Positions 20,707-31,006 of a DNA stretch of 64,000 bases are shown piece after piece. This DNA comes from G047528255 sp047528255 (GTDB lineage Bacteria; Bacteroidota; Bacteroidia; Flavobacteriales; Blattabacteriaceae): contig CP180024.1 of NCBI GenBank assembly GCA_047528255.1, positions 806,001-870,000 of the forward strand, read 5' to 3'. Below the pieces are notes generated by a model. The model saw only the letters and a list, made by a program, of their open reading frames with translations, ran no database searches and was not told the origin of the DNA. The translations under genes were made by a program, and so were the position numbers. How positions within the stretch are numbered: position 1 is the stretch's first letter; the number at the start of each line of letters is the position of its first letter.

Positions 20707-21847
20707 AACAATTACATTTTTTCGTGATGAAAAATAAATCGGATGCTATACCGTCAGCATACAGCCAATGTGTTTTGGCGAGAAATAGGAATCGGTCTTG
20801 TCTGAGCAAAGCTTTTTGTTCTAAAAAAAATTTCGCTTCTTGCAGCAAATGATCATGATATTTCCGCCCCCATTCGACTTTTATTTTATCGAGATCTATT
20901 CCCCAAATGGTGCGAAGCCCGGTCATGATATATTCATTGTAATGATCTGAAGGAGACAAGATTTCTTTTTCTGCGGGGATCAAATCTTGTCTCAATGCTT
21001 CGATGTAACGGGAGTTGTTTTGGACGTTCCATTGTCTGGTATAGTCGTCAAAGGAGTGGGCTGAAGGACCTATTCCCAAGTAAGAGAAACCTTTCCAATA
21101 GCTCGTGTTATGCCGCGAAAAATATCCCTCTTTTCCGAAGTTGGACACTTCGTATTGTACGAATCCTTCGGCGGACATCATGTTTGTCAGTAATTTATAT
21201 TGACGGGCTTGTTTTTCTTCATCCAACGAGTTTTTTTTTGACCATATCCGATGGTATAATTCCGTTTTCGGCTCAACGGTCAGGGCGTAAGCAGAAAGGT
21301 GTGTCACCTCGGATTCAAGGGCTTTTTCGATATTTTTCAACCAAGCTGAGTCAGTCATTGTAGGCGTGCCATAGATTAGGTCGATGCTAATGTTGGAAAA
21401 GCCTGCGTCTTGAGCATCAGAAATGCAACGTTGTGCTTCTGAGGCCGTATGGATGCGTCCCATAAACTGTAAATCTTTCTTAAAAAATGATTGTATGCCG
21501 ATGCTCAATCGGTTGATCCCGAGGTTGTGTAAGTCATTCAATTTTTCTTTTGAGAGGTCATCAGGGTTGACTTCCAACGTGATTTCGGCGTTTTCGGAAA
21601 TGTTATAATGTTTGTCGGTAGTGTTCAAAAGTTCGGCAAGCTCTCCGTTATTCAAAAGGGATGGGGTCCCTCCACCGAAGTAGATGCTTTCAAGCTTTTT
21701 TCCGGACAAAAACACCTGTTGCAGCACAAGTTCTCGAAGCAATGCTACGACCATTGCTTCTTTTCGATTAAGAATTGTTGAGAAGTGGAAATCACAATAG
21801 CTGCATCTCTTCTTGCAAAAGGGGATATGGATATAAAGACCTGCCAC
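20705..21847 (-). CDS. hemW: Radical SAM heme chaperone HemW
   Basis: HemW is an oxygen-independent coproporphyrinogen oxidase-like radical SAM protein that carries heme rather than oxidising the porphyrinogen. I choose the GTG at 21847, which yields the family start VAGLYIHIPFCKKRCSYCDFHF; a TTG nine codons earlier adds an atypical leader. The CxxxCxxC cluster motif binds the 4Fe-4S. ESIYFGGGTPSLL, ITLEVNPDD, NRLSIGIQSF and SIDLIYGTP follow in family order, and the C-terminal HemN domain starts near YNEYIMTGLRT. The total is 380 residues, normal for HemW. IS copies flank it on both sides and it has no operon partner. Confidence 0.93.
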   Translation of the reverse strand: MAGLYIHIPFCKKRCSYCDFHFSTILNRKEAMVVALLRELVLQQVFLSGKKLESIYFGGGTPSLLNNGELAELLNTTDKHYNISENAEITLEVNPDDLSKEKLNDLHNLGINRLSIGIQSFFKKDLQFMGRIHTASEAQRCISDAQDAGFSNISIDLIYGTPTMTDSAWLKNIEKALESEVTHLSAYALTVEPKTELYHRIWSKKNSLDEEKQARQYKLLTNMMSAEGFVQYEVSNFGKEGYFSRHNTSYWKGFSYLGIGPSAHSFDDYTRQWNVQNNSRYIEALRQDLIPAEKEILSPSDHYNEYIMTGLRTIWGIDLDKIKVEWGRKYHDHLLQEAKFFLEQKALLRQDRFLFLAKTHWLYADGIASDLFFITKKCNC

Positions 21848-21885
21848 GGATTTTATGTATAAAATAATTCCCAAAAAAACATTGC

Positions 21886-23161
21886 TAGACTATTGTTTTA
21901 AGGTGGATTCGTCTATTCAGTCGCCTAGATGGCTTCATTGGAGACGAGGGAAATTTAGTCTTTCATATTGTATTCGAAATACTATTAATTATAAAAAATT
22001 AATGACATCTATTTTTATGGACAACGAATAATGATCTCAGGGCAAGGATACAAATTATGCACCATAGATCCTATAAGATGCTGGTCATGCACACAAGCTA
22101 ATCCTTTGTATGGATCCTTTACTGATATAAACCAACGCTTTATACTACTAAAATACATTCTACTACTCATCGGGTGTTATTCACTAATTATGTTGAATAA
22201 TATAGATATCCTACATAAGGGACAGTTCCTATAGGCTTTCTTTTTCATGCTATATCTGATGCCTCGACTATGAAAGTAAGACACGTTAGTTGGAACTTGG
22301 TAACCTTTGTCTGCATATACTTCTCTGGGTTTATATCCTAGTTTTCTCATTAATACTTCTCCCCCTCTACTATCATGCATATTGGCTGCTACGGTATGAT
22401 ACCACTAGTATCATTTCATTTTTATATACCCTATGTGCTTCTTTTATCCGTAGTAGGGTTTACCTGATTTCTTGATCCATTTTCCTCTTGAGGGGCTAAT
22501 CCTGATTGAGCCACTTTTTTGCCCTTGCTTTTCTTTGATTGATTTGCTTTCTCCTCTCTTCCTTCCGATCTACTACTACATAGGTAGGAGATCCCTTGAG
22601 AGCAAGGATACTTACTGTAATACTGGCATATACTATCAATCCTTTTTTAACTATCGTCTGATGCTTTTTTAATTTCTTATTGATCTTTTTCAGTAAACAC
22701 TCATATTCCTTTTTGACTACTATTTCATTTCGAAATATGCGTAGAGTCGTATGATCTAGGATCTGATCTTCCAATCGAAAAACACAAAAGAGCACGCAGT
22801 TCAAAGATTCTTTCAGCAATTCTTCCGTTTCTACATCACTTAGATCATACCAGTGACTCAAAAGCATCATCATAAATAATGATATTACCACTGTAAGAAG
22901 GTTGGCCTTTTATTCCCTAGCCTTTTTGATATATTTTTCTTATTTCTTTCTCAGGCTATCCCTTCCCAGTGGATCAAAGTGTTTAAACTTTTGAAAAACT
23001 CTATCTTTTGGTAAAACGTCCATATATAGTTCACTAAAGGTCATTTCCTCAGTGCTTCTGAGCATAGAACCGAATTTTTCTTATTTTTCTACCCCATATG
23101 TACGAAAAAATATATTGATATATACAAATATTTTAACATCCTTCTCTCATGCAACATTCTC
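21886..23161 (-). mobile_element. Full-length decayed IS upstream of hemW
   Basis: This minus-strand copy of 1276 bases runs from TAGACTATTGT at 21886 to GCAACATTCTC at 23161. A 131-residue frame (22496-22891) holds MMLLSHWYDLSDVETEELL to GSPTYVVVDRKEE, and 22177-22380 holds the HDSRGGEVLMRKLGYKPREVYADKGYQ segment with the second catalytic Asp. Frameshifts separate the two. Confidence 0.92.
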
Positions 23162-23497
23162 GTTGAGTATAGACTCATCCAATATGCACCTGGCTTGTAT
23201 TCGATAGGGACGAGGGTATTGTCAATCTGAGAAATCGCCGCCCCATTTGCTGGATTTTACAGCTATGGTCAAATATTGAGAAGGCCATTCAAATAGAGGT
23301 AGAGTGTCTCTCCCTGTTGCATATTCGGAATACAAATCTTGTTAGAGAAATAATAAGACCTGTATGCAACTCTCTCCGAAAAGCGCATCACAAATCATTT
23401 GTTAGAGATAATCTGGTTACACAACAACCGATTAATATTTCCAAATCCTCCTAAAAGGCTTTCGCCCAAAAAGAGGTCTTTACGATGACAACAAAAT
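23162..23497 (-). other. Intergenic stretch with decayed coding remnants
   Basis: These 336 bases between an IS copy and clpC contain no intact gene. On the minus strand short open pieces look protein-like but lie in different frames: ESLLGGFGNINRLLCNQI, then LPLFEWPSQYLTIAVKSS, then QIDNTLVPIEYKPGAYWMSL. They suggest a gene once followed clpC and has decayed by frameshifts and stops. I do not recognise the family. Confidence 0.3.
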
Positions 23498-26050
23498 TCA
23501 CATGTTGTTTTCAATGTTTTTTTTGTTAACGAAAACCACCGTAGCTTCTTTTTCTTTACTCAATTCTAATAGCAATTCATCTCCCTTTTGTATTTCTCTA
23601 CTGAGAATGTATTCCGCTATAGGATCCTCCACAAATTTTTGTATGGCCCTTTTCAACGGCCTCGCTCCATATGCTTTGTCAAATCCTTTTTCAGCAATGA
23701 ATTTCTTCGTTGTGTAGGGGATTTTCAATTTGAATTCTAACTGAGAAATTCGCTTGAGGATTTTTTCCAGCTCAATATCAATGATACGATCGATGTCCTC
23801 TTGTCGCAACGAATTGAATAAAATAACATCATCGATACGATTCAAAAATTCCGGAGCGAAGGTGCGCTTCAAAGCATTTTCTATCGTAACTTTAACATGT
23901 GCGTCAGAAGTGTTTTTTCTGAGGGTAGTTCCGAAACCTATATCTCCTCCAAAATCTTTCAATTGTCTCGTTCCTACATTTGAGGTCATAATAATCACCG
24001 TATTCTTGAAATCTATTTTTCGACCGGAACTATCCGTAATGCTTCCATCATCGATTACTTGCAAAAACAGATTGTATACATCGGGATGCGCCTTTTCCAT
24101 CTCATCCAAGAGGATTAGGGCATAAGGCTTGCGGCGAATAATTTCGGTCAATTGACCTCCTTCATCATAACCGACATATCCCGGAGGAGCTCCGAGCAAT
24201 TTCGAAACGGAAAATTTTTCCATGTATTCACTCATATCGACACGCACAAGGGTATCTTCGGAATCGAATAGTTCCTTGGCAAGAACCTTGGCCAACTGAG
24301 TTTTTCCCACACCGGTATCTCCTACAAAGATGAAGGAACCTATCGGGCGGTTAGGATCTTTTAATCCCACCCTATTGCGTTGGATGGCTTTGACTACTTT
24401 TTCTACCGCTTCATCCTGCCCTATAATTTTTTCTTTTATCAGTCTGAACATATGGGCCAATTTTTTCATCTCGGCCTGAGCTACACGATGAACAGGTATT
24501 CCACTCATCATCGAGACCACTTCAGCTACGTTTTCTTCCGATACAATTTCTCTATTTTCTTTGGAAGCTTCTTCCCAAAGTTTTTGAGCTTCGGTCAACT
24601 CTTTCTCTACACGTTTCTCAGTGTCTCTGAGTCGAGCTGCTTCTTCATATTTTTGACTCTTGACTACCCTGGATTTTTCTTCGCGGATATCTTCAAGTTG
24701 TTTTTCCAGAGAAACGATTTCAGGGGGAACCTTGATGTTTTTGATATGCACACGTGATCCCGCCTCGTCCAAAGCATCGATTGCCTTGTCAGGAAGATGT
24801 CGATCCGTAATGTATCTGGATGTAAGATAAACACAGGCTTTGATGGTTTCATCCGTGTAAATAACACTATGGTGCGCTTGATATCTATCTTTTATTTGGT
24901 TTAATATATCAAGGGTTTCTTCCTCTGAAGTAGGCTCTACACGGATTTTTTGAAAACGGCGATCAAGCGCTCCGTCTTTTTCTATGTATTGTCTATACCC
25001 ATCAAGGGTAGTGGCTCCGATACATTGTATCTCTCCACGAGCTAAAGCAGGCTTAAATATATTGGAAGCGTCCAGTGAGCCTGTGGTACCTCCGGCCCCG
25101 ACTATGGTATGGATTTCGTCGATGAATATAATGATGTCCGCGTTTTTCTCTAGCTCATTCAATATAGCTTTTGCCCTTTCTTCAAATTGCCCCCTGTATT
25201 TGGTTCCGGCAACCATCCCAGACAAGTCTAAAGTAATTACGCGCTTGTTATATAACACTCGAGAAACTTTGCGTTGAACGATGCGTAAAGCCAAGCCCTC
25301 AGCAATGGCTGATTTTCCCACTCCGGGCTCACCAATAAGCAAGGGATTGTTTTTCTTGCGCTTGCTTAATATTTGGGAGACACGTTCTACCTCTTTATTA
25401 CGCCCCACAACAGGATCTAACTTTCCTTCCAAAGCCATTAACGTCAGGTTTCTACCGAAATTATCCAACGCCGGCGTGCGACTTTTTGTAGACGTACTCC
25501 CCGAATACCCGCTTCCAGAAACTCCTCCGCTCCCAAAATTGTTTCCAGCTCCTTCAATATCTTCATCAGGATAAGCCGACTTCGAAAAAGTCCTTCTTAT
25601 ATTATTATCTTGGTATTGAGATTTAAATTCTTCTCTCACTGTGTCATAATCCATATTGAAATATTTAAAGACCTTGTTTACAGGATTTTGATCATCACGC
25701 AATATGCATAAAAGCAGATGAATCGTATCAACCTCTGCACTTTGAAATAACTTGGCTTCCAGATAAGTCATTTTCAAGACCCGCTCAGCCTGTTTAGTCA
25801 GCTCAATATTAGACTTATTCTCCTCAATCAAAACAGTCTTAGCAGGTATGATCGCTTCTATTTTTTTACGGACTTCTTGTAGATTGACATCGAGAGCATG
25901 CAAGATCTTAGCTGCTTTACTCTCTCCATCACGAATAATAGCCAACACTAAATGCTCTGTACCGATTTTTTCGTGACCGAGACGTAAAGATTCTTCCATA
26001 CTATAAGTGATTACCTCTTGAAGTCTCGGTGAAAAATTATCGTTCATCAT
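23498..26050 (-). CDS. clpC: ATP-dependent Clp protease ATP-binding subunit ClpC
   Basis: ClpC is the Hsp100 unfoldase that feeds substrates to ClpP in the cytosol. The 850 residues show the Clp N-terminal repeat domain (1-150), a glycine/serine linker (about 165-190), the first AAA+ module with GEPGVGKSAIAEG (240-252) and FIDEIHTIVGAGG, a middle region with a UVR-like coiled coil (about 440-500), and the second AAA+ module with GDTGVGKTQLAKV (577-589) and LLDEMEKAHPDVYN. The UVR segment and length distinguish ClpC from ClpB. The start has two successive ATGs. About 230 unique bases separate it from the upstream IS. No clpP or mcsB is nearby. Confidence 0.97.
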   Translation of the reverse strand: MMNDNFSPRLQEVITYSMEESLRLGHEKIGTEHLVLAIIRDGESKAAKILHALDVNLQEVRKKIEAIIPAKTVLIEENKSNIELTKQAERVLKMTYLEAKLFQSAEVDTIHLLLCILRDDQNPVNKVFKYFNMDYDTVREEFKSQYQDNNIRRTFSKSAYPDEDIEGAGNNFGSGGVSGSGYSGSTSTKSRTPALDNFGRNLTLMALEGKLDPVVGRNKEVERVSQILSKRKKNNPLLIGEPGVGKSAIAEGLALRIVQRKVSRVLYNKRVITLDLSGMVAGTKYRGQFEERAKAILNELEKNADIIIFIDEIHTIVGAGGTTGSLDASNIFKPALARGEIQCIGATTLDGYRQYIEKDGALDRRFQKIRVEPTSEEETLDILNQIKDRYQAHHSVIYTDETIKACVYLTSRYITDRHLPDKAIDALDEAGSRVHIKNIKVPPEIVSLEKQLEDIREEKSRVVKSQKYEEAARLRDTEKRVEKELTEAQKLWEEASKENREIVSEENVAEVVSMMSGIPVHRVAQAEMKKLAHMFRLIKEKIIGQDEAVEKVVKAIQRNRVGLKDPNRPIGSFIFVGDTGVGKTQLAKVLAKELFDSEDTLVRVDMSEYMEKFSVSKLLGAPPGYVGYDEGGQLTEIIRRKPYALILLDEMEKAHPDVYNLFLQVIDDGSITDSSGRKIDFKNTVIIMTSNVGTRQLKDFGGDIGFGTTLRKNTSDAHVKVTIENALKRTFAPEFLNRIDDVILFNSLRQEDIDRIIDIELEKILKRISQLEFKLKIPYTTKKFIAEKGFDKAYGARPLKRAIQKFVEDPIAEYILSREIQKGDELLLELSKEKEATVVFVNKKNIENNM

Positions 26051-26282
26051 AATAGGCTAAAGTTACAAAATCGTACACATCTATGTTTTCAGAAACAGGA
26101 ATTGTGCCACATGTATAAAAATAAAAGTTAACTATCAAAAAAACTGTCACTATGACACCTTTTCAATCGTAGCATACTATTAAGGAATAATGTGATATTT
26201 ACTAAAAAAACGCAAATTAAGGCAAATATTCATATAAAACAAAACCAATCCGAAAGTTTGTAACAAATTATAAGATGTTTTA

Positions 26283-26905
26283 CTTGAGTATCTATTTTTT
26301 ATTGATCTTCTTTTCCCCCTTTCTTTTTTTTGACTGATTTACTTTTGCCTTCTTCCTTCCTCCGATCCTACCAATACAGTAGGTAGAAGCTCCATTTGGA
26401 GCGAAGGCCCTCACTGTAATACTGGCTCTATTATCACTACTCTTCTAACTATAGCCTAATGCTTTTCTAATTCCTTATTGATCTTTTTTAGTAAGTTCTC
26501 ATATGTCTTTTTGGCTACTATTTCATCGCGATGATTTGCATAGAGTCGTATAATCTGAAATCTGATCTTCCAATCAAGAACTACAAAATAGCATGCAGTC
26601 TATGGACTCTTTTATCAACTCTTTCTTTCCTACATCAGCGATGATCACACTAGTGAATCAAAATAATCATCGTAAATAATAATATTCCAATGTAGAAAAG
26701 TTGACGTTTTATCTCCTGGCTTTTTGATATATTTTTTTATTTCTTTCTCCATAAACTTTCCAGTGCATCAAAATGTTTAGCCTTTTAAAAAATCACTCCT
26801 TCTGGTAGAAGGGTCCATATATAGTTCACTAAAGCTTATTTACGCGGTACTTCTGAGTATAGATCCTAATCTTTTTTTTTATTTTCTACTCCAAATATAG
26901 GAAAC
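26283..26905 (-). mobile_element. IS, left two-thirds, split by a nested copy
   Basis: This minus-strand copy is missing its right third. It starts in the CTTGAGTATCTA segment and reads to GAAAC at 26905, where a plus-strand copy is inserted. The last 57 bases of its left end reappear at 28171-28227. The transposase is shattered. Confidence 0.88.
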
Positions 26906-28170
26906 GAGAACGTTGCATGGGAAAAGGAGGTTAAAATATTTGTAAATCAATATATTGTTTCGTATATCTGGAGTAGAAAATAAAAAAATTCGGCTCTATG
27001 CTCAGAAGCACCGCACAAATAAGAATTAGTGAATTATATATGGAACGTTCTACCAGAAGGGGTGAGTTTTTAAAAGATAAACAACTTGATCCACTGGGAA
27101 GTGGATGGGGAAAGAAATAAGAAAAATATATCAAAAAGGACAGGGAATAAAAGGTCAACCGCTTACAGTGGAATATCGTTATTTACGATGATTCTTTTGA
27201 GTCATTGCTATGATCTCCGTGATGTAGGAACGGAAGAATTGCTAACAAAATCCTTGATCTTCATGCGATTTTGTGGTTTTCGATTGAAAGATCAGATCCC
27301 AGATCATACGACTCTATTCAGATTTCGTAATGAAATAGTAGCCAAAAAGGAATATGATGCTTACTGAAAAAGATCAATAAGGAATTAGAAAAGCATTAGA
27401 CGATAGTTAAAACAGGTGTGATAGTAGACACTTAGTATTACAGTGAGTACCCTTGCTCCAAAGGAGCTCTCATACCTACGTAGTGGAGGATCAGAAGGAA
27501 AAGAGGGAAAAGCAAATCAGTCAAAGAAAAGCAAGGGCAAAAAAAGAGACTCAATCAGGAGTAGACACTCAAAGAAAATGGCTCAAGAAATCAGGTAAAC
27601 TCTACTACGAATACAAGAAGCACATAGAGGTGGATAAAAATGGAATGATACTAGCTGTATAGCATATCAGCCAATCAGTATGATAGTAGAGGTCTAAAGT
27701 ATTAATAAACAAACTAGGATATAGCCCAGAGAAGTATATGTAGACAAAGATTAGCAAGTTCCAGCCAACGTGTATCACTTTCATAATGAGGTATCAAATA
27801 CCGTATACAAAAGAAAGCATATAGGACCGTCTCTTAAGTAGAAAGAGCGTATACTATTCAACAAATTAATGAGTAAAACCCGATAGGGTATTAGAACGTA
27901 CTTTTGGTAGTATAAAGCGTTGGTTTGGATCAGGAAAGGCTTATTACAAAGGATTAGCTCGTGTGCATGCCCAGTATCCTATGGAAGTTATGGCGCATAA
28001 TTTGTACTGTTCCCCTAGCATTATTATGCACTGTCCATAAAAATACATATAATTAATTTATAATCAATAGTATTTCGAATACAATGTAAAAAGTTAAATA
28101 TACATCTTCTCTAACGAATCCCATCTAGAATGGCTGAATAAATGTAATCCACCATTAAAACAATGGTATC
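26906..28170 (+). mobile_element. Full-length decayed IS with exact 5-bp flanking repeat
   Basis: This plus-strand copy runs from GAGAACGTTGCATGG to ACAATGGTATC. It is flanked by GAAAC on both sides (26901-26905 and 28171-28175), the clearest target-site duplication in the window. The frame 27086-27367 keeps about 93 residues of the N-terminal half and 27453-27662 another 69, including KKHIEVDKNGMIL, in a shifted register. Confidence 0.92.
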
Positions 28171-28227
28171 GAAACAATATATTGATTTACAAATATTTTA
28201 ACTTACTTCTCTCATGCAACGTTCTCC
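28171..28227 (-). mobile_element. IS left-end tail of the outer copy
   Basis: These 57 bases continue the minus-strand copy 26283-26905 (GAAACAATATATTG to CATGCAACGTTCTC) after the nested insertion. The join lies between the -33 and -7 promoter boxes of the outer element. Confidence 0.88.
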
Positions 28228-28404
28228 AACGTTATACCTGATAATTAAATAATTTTAACAAAAACTATAAAAAAAAATATTTGAAGTGGTTCTACCAAGT
28301 GAACCTATCTAGTCGAGAAATACATCTTATGTCCTTTTCCAAACATTGTATCCGTTTCTCGTACCATTGTGACAATCCCCAAATTAAGACTTTCTTTTTA
28401 TCAC

Positions 28405-30114
28405 TCAATCATACAAATCCAATCCCAATCGCTCCTTTAAATGAGCCAAGTGAGGGTATTTCTCCACCAAAAAGCGGTACCTCTCTTCTGGGGGATAGAT
28501 TGTTTTAGGCTCCTGATCAGCTTTCACAATCAACTCAAACTGTATATAATGGTTATTAAGCTCTCTCCAAAGGTATTCCAGGAATTTTTGTTGTATAGAG
28601 GAAAACTCTCCTGCCTCCGCATGAGATGAAAAGTACAAAAAAACTTTATTATTATCAACAAGGTCCCATTTTAAATGACTCAATATATTCCACAAAGTCA
28701 TGTTTTTCTTCAGTGTGGTATTAGAAAAAAAAGCATCCCAAGAACGTTTAAAATTCTCGAGCGTATACGCTTCGGAAGGAAAATCTACAGATGTCGGTTC
28801 CGTTTGTTCTTCAAGCTGCGACTCCTCCAAAACCTGATGAATACTAAAAGAAGGCGAACGATAAGAAGGTTCTATAAGCTGTTTCGGAGACCGAACTGGT
28901 GTACTATCCGAAGCGGATTGTCGACAGACGACATCTGCCTTGTGCTCCTCCAGCACACTATCCGGCTTAAAGTTTTTTTTCGTTTTTAGCAGATGATTGA
29001 GTATTTTTTCCCTTACTGGGGAGAATATTAATTTTTTTTTTACTTCCGAAAGAGCTGTTGATAAAGAAACTAATTGCATCAACGCGATCTCTACGGAAAG
29101 ACGTCGATTTTTGCTCGACTTATACCCCATCTCAGCGAGCTTGCACAATTCCAAAGCCTTGATCAAAAAAACCGAAGATGTCTGCTTTGCTTGAACGAGA
29201 TAACTTTGACGAGTCTTCTCGTCAAACTCCAACAGAGAAAAAGTACGTGGATCTTTAGACACAAGAAGATCTCTAAAATGTGTAGTCAACCCACCGATAA
29301 AAAATTCAGCGTCAAAACCCTCTTGCAACACCTCATCAAACAAAAGCAAAGTATGGGGAATATCATTTTTCAAAAAAAGATCCGTCATCTTGAAATAAAA
29401 ATCCCGATCCAATATTCCCAATTGATCCATAACGACTTCCTTTGTTAACACCTTTCCCGAAAAAGAAACCAATCTATCAAAAAGAGAAAGCGCGTCGCGC
29501 AACGCTCCATCAGCCCGTTGTGCTATGAGAAAAAAAGCTTCATCTCCGGCCTCAATACCTTCTTTTTGAGCGATTTTTTTTAAATGCACCTTGATGTCTT
29601 CGACGGAAATGCGTCTAAATTCGTAGACCTGACATCGTGAAAGTATCGTAGGTAATATTTTATGCTTCTCTGTAGTAGCCAATATGAATATCGCGTGTGA
29701 AGGAGGCTCTTCAAGCGTTTTCAAAAACGCGTTGAAAGCCGCTTGAGAGAGCATATGTACCTCATCAATGATGTAAACTTTATATCGGCCCTGCTGGGGA
29801 GCAAAACGCACCTGGTCAATAAGATTCCGAATGTCGTCTACCGAATTGTTGGAAGCAGCGTCAAGCTCAAAAATATTGAAATTGAAAGCGCCTTCCTCTA
29901 AGGGTCCGGAAATCTCATTGATCTTCCGGGCCAATATACGAGCGCAAGTAGTTTTTCCCACACCATGCGGTCCGCAAAACAATAAAGCCTGAGCCAAACA
30001 CCCCTCATCGATAGATTGCTCGAGCGTATCGGTGATAGCCTTTTGTCCTACCACCTCTTCAAAATCTACAGGACGATATTTCCTGGCTGAAACAATATAA
30101 GAGGACTCTTTCAT
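28405..30114 (-). CDS. dnaX: DNA polymerase III subunit gamma/tau
   Basis: DnaX is the AAA+ clamp-loader motor of the replicase. The 569 residues show GPHGVGKTTCARIL (Walker A, 48-61), the FNIFELDAASNNSVDDIRNLI block, IIDEVHMLS (Walker B, 115-123), and the SRC sensor in PTILSRCQVYEFR. The Cys residues of the usual zinc module are absent and replaced by an acidic loop (about 67-78), as in flavobacterial and cytophagal DnaX. The C-terminal part (about 360-569) is the poorly conserved tau-like region. Upstream, 47 bases separate it from an IS remnant. Downstream, a short open frame overlaps the stop codon. Confidence 0.95.
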   Translation of the reverse strand: MKESSYIVSARKYRPVDFEEVVGQKAITDTLEQSIDEGCLAQALLFCGPHGVGKTTCARILARKINEISGPLEEGAFNFNIFELDAASNNSVDDIRNLIDQVRFAPQQGRYKVYIIDEVHMLSQAAFNAFLKTLEEPPSHAIFILATTEKHKILPTILSRCQVYEFRRISVEDIKVHLKKIAQKEGIEAGDEAFFLIAQRADGALRDALSLFDRLVSFSGKVLTKEVVMDQLGILDRDFYFKMTDLFLKNDIPHTLLLFDEVLQEGFDAEFFIGGLTTHFRDLLVSKDPRTFSLLEFDEKTRQSYLVQAKQTSSVFLIKALELCKLAEMGYKSSKNRRLSVEIALMQLVSLSTALSEVKKKLIFSPVREKILNHLLKTKKNFKPDSVLEEHKADVVCRQSASDSTPVRSPKQLIEPSYRSPSFSIHQVLEESQLEEQTEPTSVDFPSEAYTLENFKRSWDAFFSNTTLKKNMTLWNILSHLKWDLVDNNKVFLYFSSHAEAGEFSSIQQKFLEYLWRELNNHYIQFELIVKADQEPKTIYPPEERYRFLVEKYPHLAHLKERLGLDLYD

Positions 30115-30161
30115 GAGATCAAAGGTAACCCTAATCCCTCAAAAATTCCCTCTAATATTTT

Positions 30162-30385
30162 GAGACCATTGTGTTAATGATGGATTAACGTTTATTCAGC
30201 CTCCTAGATAGGAGCGTTAGAGAACAATGTAGATCTAGTCTTTCACATTCTATTCAAAATAATATTGATTATAAAATAATTAATAACATTTCGAATACGA
30301 TGTGAAAGGCTAAATCTACATCTTATCCAACAAAGCCCATCTAAGATAGCTGAATAAACGTAATCCACATTAACAAAATGGTCTC
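30162..30385. repeat. RE-RE palindrome, 224-base IS derivative
   Basis: The segment starts with the IS right end in minus orientation (GAGACCATTGTGTTAATG) and ends with the right end in plus orientation (AACAAAATGGTCTC). The arms are about 100 bases each and meet near 30282. No transposase sequence is left between them. As RNA or single-stranded DNA it could fold into one long hairpin. It resembles a miniature inverted-repeat element with two right ends, or the residue of nested insertion and deletion. Confidence 0.75.
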
Positions 30386-30504
30386 AAAACTTATTTACAC
30401 GGTGCTTCTAAGTATATAACCGAGTCTTTTTTTATTTTATACCCCAAGTATACGAAACAATATATTGATTTACAAAAAAAACTCCTTCTCTCATGCAATG
30501 TTCT
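30386..30504 (-). mobile_element. IS left-end fragment abutting the tadA stop
   Basis: This minus-strand left-end piece of about 119 bases joins the palindrome at 30385 and ends CATGCAATGTTCT next to tadA. It retains CGAAACAATATATTG. Its last bases overlap the tadA stop codon. Confidence 0.85.
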
Positions 30505-30952
30505 AGTTTCTTTTAATCTTAAAGAAATCTTGCAGCAGTAGACGACATTCGGCTTCCAATATGCCGCACACAAGAGATGTTTTAGGGTGTAGCTTTACAC
30601 CGGTGTTCAAAAACCCCCTTTTCGAATCATATGCTCCAAACACTACTCGACTGATTTGCGACCAATACAATGCGCCTGCACACATTACACAAGGTTCGAG
30701 AGTTACATAGAGGGTACAGTCTTGTAGATATTTCCCCCCTAAAAAACCGGAAACTGCGGTAATTACCTGCATCTCGGCATGAGCAGTGACGTCGGTCAAG
30801 GTCTCCGTTAGATTATGCCCTTTTGCAATGACCCTATCTCCATAAGTGATGACCGTACCGATAGGCACTTCTCCTTGTTTCAGAGCGTGAATAGCTTCCT
30901 TCAACGCTTGTCCCATCCATTCAACATCCTTGGAAGAGGATATGGTCTTCAT
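30503..30952 (-). CDS. tadA: tRNA-specific adenosine deaminase
   Basis: TadA deaminates adenosine 34 to inosine in tRNA-Arg(ACG), an essential wobble modification. The 149 residues carry the zinc-site HAE (His58, proton-shuttling Glu60) and PCVMCAG (Cys88, Cys91), with GEVPIGTVI and NLTETLTDVTAHAEMQ typical of TadA. The length and the end at FFKIKRN match flavobacterial homologues. The TAG stop is made from the first bases of an IS left end: GAG of the consensus reads TAG here. The IS thus inserted exactly at the end of the gene. tadA is 54 bases downstream of rplY and may be co-transcribed with it. Confidence 0.95.
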   Translation of the reverse strand: MKTISSSKDVEWMGQALKEAIHALKQGEVPIGTVITYGDRVIAKGHNLTETLTDVTAHAEMQVITAVSGFLGGKYLQDCTLYVTLEPCVMCAGALYWSQISRVVFGAYDSKRGFLNTGVKLHPKTSLVCGILEAECRLLLQDFFKIKRN

Positions 30953-31006
30953 TTATAAATTCATAAAGAAAAAAGATAAAGCTTAAAAGGTTTCATCTTC
31001 GTCGAA

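Noticed and set aside
24380..24757. Long plus-strand frames opposite clpC, purL, dnaX and other genes
   Set aside because: They are antisense shadows of well-conserved genes with no family resemblance of their own.
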